Positions 24,701 through 35,441 of a DNA stretch of 64,000 nucleotides are shown one piece after another. The stretch spans positions 264,648-328,647 of the forward strand of contig WMCF01000177.1 of assembly GCA_009792885.1 (NCBI GenBank), in the 5' to 3' direction. The translations under genes were made by a program, and so were the position numbers. Within the stretch, counting starts at the first letter, position 1, and the number at the start of each line of letters is the position of its first letter. The notes below the pieces were generated by a model that saw nothing but the letters and a program-made list of their open reading frames with translations, did not search any database and was not told where the DNA came from. The stretch comes from Eremophila alpestris peregrina. Its lineage: Eukaryota > Chordata > Aves > Passeriformes > Alaudidae.

Positions 24701-27700
24701 TCACACAGCAGGCTTGACCTGGGGGCACCTGTCCCCTCCTACCTTCCAGACTTGGTGAGGACAATAATGGCCCCGCTGCAGCACTTGAAGGACGCTTCCA
24801 CAGCGCCAACTGCAGCGGCCTCAGTGGGGTCGCAGTTGAGGGGGGTCAGGCGCCGCAGTTCCTCAAACAACTGCCTGTGAAAGATGGCGGCTTCGGCCTC
24901 CCGGGCAATCTACAAGAGCAACACGCGTTCGGAAACAACACTCACGGCACGCACTCGGGCACAGGGCAAGGTGCTCCAGCACGGGCTGCCACTTCCACAC
25001 TGCCAGCCTTTGGCACTGTTACTGTTAATCAGTGAGCCCAGGCTAAGCTCACCCCAACAGCACATCCCTGTGGAGGAACCACTCGATTCCCACGGGTTCT
25101 TTTTGGAATGGTGGCACCTCACCCTGTCAAGCCCACACTCAGGTGACACTCATGCCAAACTGCCAGGCACTCTCGCTCTGCTCCTGCCTGCTGGGGTCCC
25201 TCCCTGACAGGGTCAGCTCACATGGCAGCGGTTACACAAGGTTGGCACGGGCAGCGAGCAGCTGGCCGAAGACTGCAGTGTTAGAGTGCAGCGTGTTTTG
25301 CCACGGAAAGGGCTGGCCCAAGCCCCCTCTCTGAGCCCTACCTGCCAGACTCAGTCAGGACTATCAGGGCTGCAGCTAAGCACTTAAAAGAGGCCTCCAC
25401 CGCGCCCGCTGCCATGGCATCGGCAGGGTCCCTGTTGTTAACATTGAGGCGTAAAATTTCTTCGAACAGCTGACGATGGAACATTGCGGCCTCAGCCTCG
25501 CGGGCGATCTGCAGGCCCGAGTGGGAGGGAAGGAGGAGAACAGAGGAAAGAAAAGAAGGAAAGATATACCAGAGGAACATGAGATCACGTTAACTTGCTT
25601 TATTGTCATAGTATTGCATGCAGGAGGGGATTAAGATGAAGCTGTGAAGCTTTTTGGCTCTCAGGTTTTGACTTTGCTAAATGCAACCCAGACGAAGGTT
25701 CACCATACCATGGGACCGGCAGGCTCCAGTCAGTGGGCAGGCATTCCAAACATGGCATTTTTGTTGGATTTGGGAGTTGTAGCAGAGCAGGCAAATGTAA
25801 ATTACTTTTCAGGACCAGAACAAGCCAGCTCAGAGCCAGACCATGCTTTGTCACGGCTGCTTATGACTTCCTTGAGAGACTCTTGTGCCACCTACCTGCC
25901 TGCCCAGGTCCTGCTTGCAATTCTGTAAAAGGGAATCTGGCTTCTTTTCTTAGGCTCCCAACACCAGAGTGTTGCTAGAACAGTTTTCATGGAGCCAACA
26001 TGCAAGCAACACACTCTGAATGTCACCCCTGAATGTGGGAGACTGTTGTCTCAACCTTTTAACATTTAGCTGAACTTTAGAGTCAGTGAAGGTTTGGCTT
26101 ATCTTGAGAGCAAATAACTATTTAGTTTGAGAGCCAATAAAGATTTATTTTAACTTGAGAGTCAATAAAGCTTCACATTCAAGTGGATACCAATTTCCTT
26201 TTGGTAATAGGGAAATAAACAGGAACAAGTCTTCCTTATAGGGTTGTCACAATGTAGATGTTGGGGTGTTTGTACAGTGCCAGATAAGGACAGATGAGAG
26301 GGACAGAGGCATAACTAAAGGCTTTGTGTTCTGGCTGAGCATTAGCAACAGGTTCAGCAACCTGTTCATCCCAGAATCCTGGGAATCATCATGTTTAATC
26401 ACCTTGGAAGGCTTGACAACCCAATAAAGAAGGCTTGCAGAGACTAGAAAAGCATGCAAAGGTTCATGATCTTCTCAAGGACAACTTCACCCAGTTACTC
26501 CACAAAGCATGACAATTTCATGTTAAATTAGAGATTCATGTGCCATTATAGTGAAAGCTCTGGAGTTATAAAAATCAGGATTTTGCTACTCTAGTGCTGA
26601 TGAATTATTTTATGCGATGCTGGGAATTATCTCTTCCAGAGTTACCAGTTTAAGCCAAAGTAGTTAAGTATCTTAGGTCTAAAAATAACAGGACACAGGC
26701 GGCAGTCCGGAACAGCAGGCCAGTGCCAACTTGTCCTAAAGCATTTTGTTACTGCTGGATTTAGATAAAAGGGGAGTATTTGCATCACAACACTTACTCC
26801 AAATGCAGGAGCTGGGAGCCTGGCAGTTTATGTTCTGCTCCTGGTACAAAGGCAGCAGCTCCATGTAACACAGAGAGCAAACCTGATTTTAGAGGGAAGT
26901 CTGCACTCCCCACGTGTTATGTAATGTGGGAATACAGGTGTCTGCTTTGACAGCAGCTGCAGAGGGGCACAGCAGTCCTTAACTTCACCCCACAGCTGGA
27001 TTTGCTCAGACAGGATTAGCTATAGAGGGTTTCCAGTTGGTGCATGGGTGGAGATATCAGGAGGTGGGAGAAAGGAAAATGGAGAGGCTGTTTAAACCTT
27101 GGTCCCATCAGGCAGCACAGCATGGCCAGGCTGGGTTTTGAAGTGTGGATCCTGAAGTGGAATGGATGCCCACACCCACCTACAGCAATCAGCCTGCCCA
27201 GGATTTGGAAGTTTGCTACTGCCCACTTCAGATGGTAACATCCACCTGGCTCCAGCCATGCTGCAGACCTCCAGACCATGATTGCTCAGGACATTGTTGC
27301 TGGGCTTGACTAACAACAAGTGAATTAGTTCAGAGAAAAGATCCTCACTGTACTGGCATGTGCTCCTACCACAAGAATTGGCACCTTGCTGCCTGGAACA
27401 TCTTACATTTAGTCAATCTGTATTTCAATTTCTGCACAGTGTTAAAGCTTTCAGTGCTTCTCCAGGGGCCCTGGTGGAATGAACACCATGCCCATGCCTG
27501 CAGGAAGAGGGAAGCACATGCAACAGATCCTCAAATCAGGCTACAGGTACACCACCACCTGCCCAGACCAAAGAATTAATGCCAGGATGGAAATCAAGGT
27601 GTAAGGTTTGCTGCAGCAAGTTCCGAAGTCTTGGTAGGCAGTCAATCCTTGTGATTTAGGGGGTTGGAAAAGGAGGGAGAGGTTCTAAGGTGCACTGTTA

Positions 27701-30700
27701 GCATTTGGCCTGTAAAGGAGCACCACTGCCCAGTGATCCTAAGTTTTGTTTTGCATTTGCCTCATGCAAAAAACACCACTCCATACTGAGGGGTAAAAGA
27801 TGATTAGGTAACACACTGCAAACCAACACTGGCTGAGTTGAATAACCAATAGAACCTGAATTACAAATAAAACTGGTGAGAGTTAGAACTTGTGAGTTAC
27901 CACTGCTGTCATTCACAGCACTGGTAACTGGGGAGCAGCAACGCTCACAGGTACTTGACATCAGGCTTTTATCAGCTGAAACACGAACTTGAAGCAGAGC
28001 AGAGGTTTCTGGCAGTTCAGGCATGTAAAATATGGTGCAGTCAGTACTCATGCAACAAACCCCCCAACCCCCAGCACACAGCAGGTGCTGAATGTAACAG
28101 TACTATAAATCACCCTCAGGAGCCTCCCCACCCCCTCCCATGCAGGACTCAGCCAAAACCTCTCATTATCTATAGATAAACTGCTTAAAGCAGCTCCTTG
28201 ATCCTGCAGAACTTTAAGGCATTTAATATGCCACTGCAGTAGGACATTAGATGAAATTTCTGTCGAGGTAACGGCAAAAAGAAATGGGAATTTTACATCT
28301 CAGCATTGCAAAGCAGCTCTCAGCTCTGCTTGGCAAGTTTGGAGCACACAAAGTGAGATGCCAGGCCCTCAGGACCATGTTTGTTCAAAAAAAAAAAATC
28401 ACACACAGCTGAGTGTGAGTACAGAAATGGCTATTTTAGGCAGCTGGGTCCATTTAGGCCTTTGAGTGGCCAGCTCAGGTGGCTGAGAGCAGGGTGGTGT
28501 CCCTGTCCCCAGCAGGGCAGTACTCACAGCGTGCTGCATGCGCACAGCCTCCAGGGGATAGTCTCCCTTGGCTGTTTCCCCCGAGAGCATGATGCAGTCT
28601 GCTCCGTCCAGGACGGCGTTGGCCACGTCGCTGCCCTCAGCGCGTGTGGGGCGAGGCTTCTTGATCATGCTTTCCAGCATCTGGGGGAGAACAAACCCAC
28701 AGGGATCAGCACACTGCCAGAGGAAGCAGCTGCACTTCCATACCCCTTATGGCTTGGGCACAAAGTGGGATGCAACCTCAGGACTCCAAGAGTTCTCCAT
28801 GTGTATGGAACAGAAAAGGGGTCTGGTCCCTAAACCAGCTTTGAAAGCATCCAACAGTAAGGAAAACAACCCATTCCATTTCATACCCATTCCACATTTA
28901 ACTCCTTTTCTGGGGAGATTTAAGCCACACAACATCCCAGACAAAATGCTCCAACCTTCAACTTCTCAGCACAAGGAACTCAGAGCTCTTTAGAGCAGAG
29001 TGTGGCATTAGATGAATTAATGGAAAGCTCAAATCCAGTCATACATTCTCCAATTCGGGGATTTTATCATCTGGAAATCACAAAGAGCAGGGTCTGCACC
29101 AGTGAAGTCACCTTCTCCCAACACAAGATTTCAAATGCTTTAAGCAGTATGTACAGGGTATTAAGTTCAGAACAGTTAACTCCACCAGCTTTCTAAGCAT
29201 CCCCACTTAAAAGAGTGGAGAATGGGACAGCTTTCCATGAGGTTAGTACTTAACTCTTTCCACACCCCAAGTCTGGCCAGCTCTCCTGTCTTCCTCAGGT
29301 GCTCAGCTTCCCCCCAGCTAGAGCTCACCACTTATTTAAACATAATTTGCTTCACATTGCCTGAGGCTGTGTTCTAGCTGTATTTCTGGAGCAATACAGG
29401 AAAAACGGGCATATCCCACTGTAAATCCAGAACCTTGTTAAATGACTGCTGTCTAATGACAGTCTTCAATTTCACAGCCTGTGTGCAGAACAAGGACAGC
29501 CAGGAAACCAGTCCTCCCAGTGCTTGAGGACTGTGCATGTGATCCCTACCAACCCAAGAAAAAAGAGATGGATCCTTTACTCGGTTCCTTCTGGAGCTGC
29601 AGTGTGTGTACATTTTCTAAGATACCTGGGAACCCCAGCAAACTTTTCCTGCCAGGCAGAGATGTGCTGCCTCAAGATGCAAAGGAAAAGCATGTGCCAT
29701 TTTTCTCATTCATGTGCCCCTGAATTTGCAGGGTCAGCCCCAACAGTTCATTATCACATGACGTTTTGAGGTGTATAACCTTTGGCAAGAAGTCCCATAA
29801 TCTAATTGAAAAAGATCCAAACCACAGAAGTACCTATAAATATGATCTTTTCAGCTATGAGCAAAACCTCTCTGCATCTCACTCTTTAACCAATGTCACC
29901 AACCCAACATGGGCTGTCCCCAGTATTCCCTCCTGGTCAGACTCTGGCAGTGAGGAGCCAAAGGTGGCACTTGCAGTACCTGAGTGGCACAGATGATGGG
30001 TTTGCCAGCCCTGTTGCAGCGCCCAATCATCATCTTCTGGGCAAGGAAGACTTTCTCAGCTGGGATCTCAATTCCCAGGTCACCACGGGCCACCATAATG
30101 CCATCGCTGGCCTCCATGATCTCATCAAACCTGACAGCAAGAGAAGAGCTGTGTTATTCCATTTGTCCTGCAAAGCACTTTCCCATCTGTCTGTCCTCCT
30201 CTGAAAGGAGCACACATGCTTTTCATGGGCTGGTTGGGTTCCTGCAGCACCAAGGGAGGAGGAAGAAAACCAGGAGCAAGGCACAGCACATATTCAGTGC
30301 TACACAAAGCTGTCTGAAGCTACAAAAAGGGAGTGTGAGTTGCTTTATTTCAGTATGACAAACCCAAAGCATCCCCTGCACAAAGCTCACCTGCGCACAC
30401 CCTCGTGGTTCTCGATCTTGCTGATGATCTTGATGTTCTTTCCCTTTTCCCCCAGCACCTTCCTGACAGCGTGGACATCAGCAGCCTTGCGGATGAAGGA
30501 AGCAAACACCATATCCACGTTCTGCTCCACACCGAATTTCAGGTCCTGGATGTCCTTCTCAGAGACAGCGGGCAGGTCGACGGCAGCGCCGGGCAGGTTC
30601 ACGCCCTTCTTGCTGCCCAGCATGCCGCCATTCTCAACCTCAGTCATCACATAGTCCTTCCCTGAAACAAGTGTTCCCATGGTCAGTGTTTATGGACAGC

Positions 30701-33700
30701 TCCTGCTACCAGCTCCCACACCCCCTCCCTGCCTGGGAACTGCAGTGCCAGCAGCGGCACACGCGATAAAAAGCACATCCCATCCTTCAGAGCATTTCTG
30801 TACCACGTGAGCTTGCAGTTTACCCTTGGGAACGTGATAAATGTCTAAAAGAACTTCTAGGCTGCTCCTGGATAAGATACCAGCTGTACCCTGCAGGAGG
30901 TTGGGATTGCCTCCCCCAAGAAAAGCTAGCAGGTTGCAGTTTTGCACACAGAGCCCTGCAACACCAAACTGAGCACCCCAAAAGCCTCACCTTCCACTCC
31001 CTACATGCTCACAAGATTAGAGGCTTGAGGCTAGAGCTGTTTAGGCAGCACTATACAGGGAAGTAACCTTGCCTCTACATTACCAGTTAAAACCAGTTCT
31101 AGCTCTAACTAGGAAGTCCAGGGTCTGTGATGTAAAACTAGTTAAATCCTGCATTCAGAGCATGAATTAGCCTGTATGATCTTGAACAGTGGTATAGCCT
31201 TACCACACATTCCCCTTTGAAGATGGGGTTTAAATGCCAGCCCAGTGAAACACAGCTGAAGTTAGTTTTTGGAAAGTTCCTACACTTGAGACAGAGAAAT
31301 TTAAAGCCTCACTACACCATCAAGAACTATTTTCTCCTTTCTTCAACACACAACTGAAAGCTAAGAAACAATTACTGGACAGAAAGCACAAGAATGTTCT
31401 AAGGAAAACTCAAACAAGCAGAGCTGAAATGGCTGTTACCCACCTTTCTCCTTAACCAGCAAAGAAATCAGACCATCATCCACGTAGATTTTGCTGCCAA
31501 CTTCTACAACTTTGGTGAGATTCTTGTAGTCCAGCCAGAGCGTGTTCTCATCACAGTTCTCCATGAAGGCATCGTCCAGGGTCACTTTGAGTTGCGAACC
31601 CTTCTTCAGCTCTACTTCTGCTGTGCCACTCTGTGTGACAACAAAACCAGTAAAAACCAGCACACCACCACCTCCCAGCCCACAGCAGCTTGTCAGAAGT
31701 TTTGGGAGGTGCACTGTTACCTCGTTTCCTATGATATTTTTTTATTTGGAAACAGTCACAGGCTTAACATAGTATCGAGTCTATGTGGTGAAAAAAAGTG
31801 GGATAAAAAAAAGGAACTTACTCCCTTAATGAGTCCAGTTCGGATTTCAGGTCCCTTGGTGTCCAGTGCAATAGCCACAGGTCTGTAGGTGATGGGATCA
31901 GAGGCAAAGCTCTCTGTGGCTTCTCGCACGTTCTTGATTGTGCCCGCATGATACTGGCAATAACAGAAGATGGAAATGTTAAAGCTGGTTCTACCCTGCT
32001 GCTCACAGAAAAGACCTCTGTGCACCCCCAAGCCTGCCCAAGCTGACAGTTCTGCTCTCAGTTTCAGTTCTACCTTCAAAATTTAACTCAGACAAAGCCT
32101 GCAGTAAAGCAGAGTACAAGGATACAAGGGCCTTCCTGCCATGAAGGTGGAGTCTGGAAGTGATCTGGTGTGCCCTCAGCTCTAATTCTGGAAGGACAAC
32201 TCAAGGAGACAGTCCCGAGGTCTGGCTGAAATGATTTTCCATGAGGACACACATCTGTAGGGTGGCTCACCAACGAGCAGGGCTTTAGGAGTAACTTTTC
32301 CAAAAGCTTTCCTGAACACCTGCCTGTTCAATACACCGGAATATTTACAGCACCAGCAGCTGGATAATTGTGTGCATTGAAAGACACCTGATAGCAGAAG
32401 AATGTCACAGTGCCACACACAGCTGTGCTCCTCCCACCAGAGCAAGGGAAGATGCCTCTCCACACTGCTAGCTCCCACACACTTCCAGCCTGAACCACTA
32501 TCAGTTCTGCAGGTGGACAGGCTTTTCACTCTTTGGCCTCAACTCTCACAGATAAAAGGATTTGCCAAAAGAATGTTATCCATGTAAATATTTACAGTTT
32601 ATTTCCAGAGTCAAAGCAATCACAGACAGTTCAATACTGCAGCACCACACGCCTGGCTTCCAAACCTTGTTTGCAAGAGCATTTTACTAAATGCTGCCAG
32701 TTTTAAGATAGCTTTGTAAGAAAACCCATCCCAGCTCCCCCTAATGTGCTATAGATGGCCAGCAGATCAGTTTACTTTACTTGTTCAAACAACATTAAGA
32801 GATAACTATAACTATTTACAACTACTAAGAATTGTGTAACACTTGACAGACTTTAGTAGGTGAGACATACCCTTTCCTGTCTGTGCCACATGGACTGATG
32901 GAGTTTGACCTGACTCACCCGGAACACTCGCTTCCCTCGTGCCACTCACCCATCCCAACACGAGCTCTCCACACTGACTTCAGTATCTCAGGGATGATAA
33001 GCCAGCAGCAGGAAGGTGAGCTTAGAAAAAGCCATGCTAAAGTTCACATGTGTGCCCTTAGCCAGAAATATCTAACAGCTGATAACTCTTTATAGTAAGA
33101 AAATGAGTCAGTTTATTGACTGAGAGTGCAAGCTGGGACTGAGATGGCCCTGACCCTTCTGAGCACTGCAGCTGGGGTGGATGTAGCACACACCCTGACA
33201 GTGCCACAACACTTACTGAACCCAGTCATCTGGGATCTTTCCATTTTAGTTTGATATCAAGGACTAACTGGCTCCTAGGGAGTCTGATCTTCTGAGGAGT
33301 TACACATGCAGAACAGGAATGCTGGAAGAGCTGGAGATAAAAGCCATTTTTATTCTACGTAAAAGGCAGCCAGGCAGGTGTCAAAGCACCTCTGTTTAAA
33401 GATCAAGCCCTGGTAAATGCTTAGGGGTGGACACGAGAACTGAAGCACTTGTGACAGATGGAAACTCTTTGGGACTTAACTGGAAACTGGAGTGTTTTGG
33501 AGGAGCCAGGAGGGGACATAAGCTTAGGACTTGCTATGGCTGATGGTCACACTGCAGGCTACAGCCACACCAGAGCCTGCAGTCAGCTTTGTTGGTATGA
33601 AATGTACAATGAGACCTCACACAAAGCAGGAAGACCTCAGCCAAGCTCACAGACCGCAGCAACTGGGCAAGAACAGTGTGAGAATTCCCAGTTTCAGCCT

Positions 33701-35422
33701 GGCCACCAACTCCCTGACATGTCACCTGGCCCAGAAGCCGCCAAAGCCACAAGGATTTGACTCCTGGGATGCACTTACTCCACTCTATTCTCTCTCTAGG
33801 CTGATTTCCCAACTGCAAGGCATTCACTGACACTATCCCAGGGTGGTTAGTCAAGGTCTGGTGGTTGCCCACAGTTAAGTATCAGCCCTTTCGATCCTGA
33901 CATGGCCCTGTACTCATTAAAGGCCACCCGGGTGAGAGGGCAAGCTGCAACACACCATGAGGCTCATGGGTCACTAAGTAAAGCCACCTACAGCTGCTAC
34001 TGGGTGACATTTTGAAAGCTGGAAAGCAGCCAAGGTCAAAAAAAAAAAAAAAAAAAAACAAACCTCAGCAGAATGGGATCCTCAGCCCCTCCAGTATCAC
34101 TGAGGATCTCAGCTATTTATAGCAATAACGACTTGACTTATCAAGTGTTGATTTCTTTTGACCTTCTTTTTCTAAGCTCACCACACCATGTCCCAAGCTC
34201 CATGGTGGGACCTCCCACAGTGCCAAGAAGGCACCCAGAGCAGCTGGTTAGCCAGAAAACCCAGGAGCCCATTCTTCCCACGGGGCACAGCAATTACATC
34301 AAATCACTAATAACAGATGACTTTTGATCAGAGTTATTCATTGATTGTGTGCTTGCGAAATCCCCAGCAATGGAACAGAAGTGAGATTAACTGATAGCGT
34401 GAGTGAGATTAACTGATAGCGTGAGTTCCTGCAGAGGTGCAGAAGAGGGACAGGTCTTCTCAGCTTCTGCTGCTCACTGGGAAGCAGCAGCTCTGGGAAC
34501 AGCGGGATGTGAGCAAGAACTGAAGAATTTCATGGCAAGCAGTTGGCACACAGTGTCAAATACCAGTTATCTGGCTCCCCACTAAGGGCAGGGCACAGAA
34601 TTTAATTACTTTTAAAATGGCTCAGAAAATAAACTTCAATGTTATCAACAGTGACGCAGGCTCAGTATGTACAACCTGCATGCTTTTTCCAAAAGCAGCT
34701 ATTTGACCTTCCCACACCAAGGATGGTCTGGATGAAGCAGGATTTCCCTTCTCACTGAGAGACAGGATTAGCAGACACACAGGGCCACAGCAGCTCAGAC
34801 CCCACCCTTACCTCATGGGTGCCGTGAGAGAAGTTGAGGCGGGCAACATTCATTCCAGATTTAATCATTTCCTGCAGCTTCTCCACTGAGCGGGAGGCCG
34901 GGCCTAGGAGGAAGAAACAGTTTGAACATTAACTTTAGAAAAATAATGAGGTAACCCACACAGACCAGGCTGTTTCATGTGGAAGAGAAAAGGTAAATGG
35001 ATACAGCATTGCTCAGCGCTGCAGCAGCAAATATTGTTTTAACTTGCCCATGGAGTGCAGCAGAACCCAAGAGATTCCTATTTCCCTGGATACTGGATTC
35101 ACTCCCAGCAGTAACTCAGGTTAGACAAACATGGGAAAGTCATGTTCCTTCACCACACAAGCTCAGCTCTGGCAAGGGATGAAAGCCAGATCCATCTCAC
35201 AATTTCCCTAACAAGTTTCACCAAGGTGTGGGCTCCGAGCTGCAATTCTCTCCTATCTAGGAATGGCCTACCAATGGTGCAGATGATGCCGGTGTTTCTG
35301 GCGATGGTTGGCTCCGAGTCGATGTCCAGGCGGCACATGTGCTCCAGGAAGGTGTCTGCCATGGCAGCATGCAACTGCTGGGTCTGGATGAAAGCGGTCC
35401 CTGCATCATGGTGCTTCGACAT
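21785..35422 (-). CDS. PKM: Pyruvate kinase, muscle type (M1/M2)
   Basis: The last step of glycolysis: phosphoenolpyruvate plus ADP to pyruvate plus ATP, as a cytosolic tetramer. Exons (plus coordinates): 35272-35441 (ATG at 35422), 34812-34903, 31822-31953, 31444-31630, 30391-30661, 29980-30130, 28528-28680, then either M1 25342-25508 or M2 24743-24909, then 22465-22646 and 21785-21891. Either form gives 530 residues plus stop, the usual length. Visible landmarks are CTIGPASRS, NVARLNFSHG, IALDTKGPEIRTG, the active-site strand SKIENHEGVRRFDEI, ARGDLGIEIPAEKVFLAQK, ICATQMLESMI and the C-terminus ending RVVPVP. The start is set by the first ATG of exon 2, which gives MSKHHDAGTAFIQTQQLH as in chicken. 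A noncoding exon 1 lies about 5.4 kb upstream in a CpG island. All splice sites are GT/AG and no lesions were seen. Confidence 0.97.
24743..24909 (-). CDS. PKM: PKM exon 10, M2-specific, mutually exclusive
   Basis: 167 bp, an ancient tandem duplicate of the M1 exon. It encodes a block from IAREAEAAIFHRQLFEEL to FKCCSGAIIVLTKSGR. Lys in LTKSGR and the CCSGA core are the M2 hallmarks linked in this family to fructose-1,6-bisphosphate binding. The exon is followed in the transcript by 22465-22646. Its acceptor has a weaker pyrimidine tract than that of the M1 exon. Confidence 0.95.
25335..25340 (-). promoter_or_regulatory. hnRNP A1/A2-type UAGGGC at the M1 5' splice site
   Basis: The M1 donor reads GGCAG followed by GTAGGGCTC, so UAGGGC overlaps the splice site. 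This is the hnRNP A1/A2 site described for mammalian PKM exon 9. The M2 donor reads GTAGGAGG and lacks it. Confidence 0.55.
25342..25508 (-). CDS. PKM: PKM exon 9, M1-specific, mutually exclusive
   Basis: 167 bp, exactly the size of the M2 exon, and in the same phase. It encodes a block running from IAREAEAAMFHRQLFEEI to FKCLAAALIVLTESGR. Glu in LTESGR and the LAAAL core are the M1 hallmarks; M1 is the constitutively active muscle/neuron form without fructose-1,6-bisphosphate control. It comes first in transcription order, as in mammals, and is followed by about 430 bp of intron before the M2 exon. Confidence 0.95.
25512..25575 (-). promoter_or_regulatory. Long pyrimidine tract with PTB-type motifs before the M1 exon
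   Basis: On the minus strand the 60 bases before the M1 acceptor are nearly all pyrimidine, with UCUUUCC, CUUCUUUUCUUUCC and UCUCCUCCUU words. In mammals, PTB binding to UCUU-type sites here represses M1 exon inclusion. Conservation of that role in this species is inferred. Confidence 0.6.
25560..28527 (-). other. PKM intron 8, no other gene seen
   Basis: Ordinary AT-richer intron. Near 26100-26180 two to three degenerate copies of a TTGAGAGCCAATAAAG-like segment sit in tandem. No recognisable transposon or RNA gene. Confidence 0.4.
34381..34424. repeat. Perfect tandem duplication of a 22-bp unit in PKM intron
   Basis: Two identical 22-base copies (34381-34402 and 34403-34424), each beginning GTGAGATTAACTGATAGCGT. 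It lies in the intron between PKM coding exons 34812-34903 and 31822-31953. Confidence 0.9.
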
Positions 35423-35441
35423 GGTTGCTCGATTTCTGTGT

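Noticed and set aside
26100..26180. Tandem AATAAA-bearing segments as a plus-strand gene end or LTR fragment
   Set aside because: They lie inside a PKM intron on the opposite strand, with no upstream exons and no LTR hallmarks.
34039..34060. A-tract (about 20 A) as the tail of a retrocopy or SINE
   Set aside because: No target-site duplication or recognisable element body next to it. Other A/T tracts (16989, 24384, 39830) are equally isolated.
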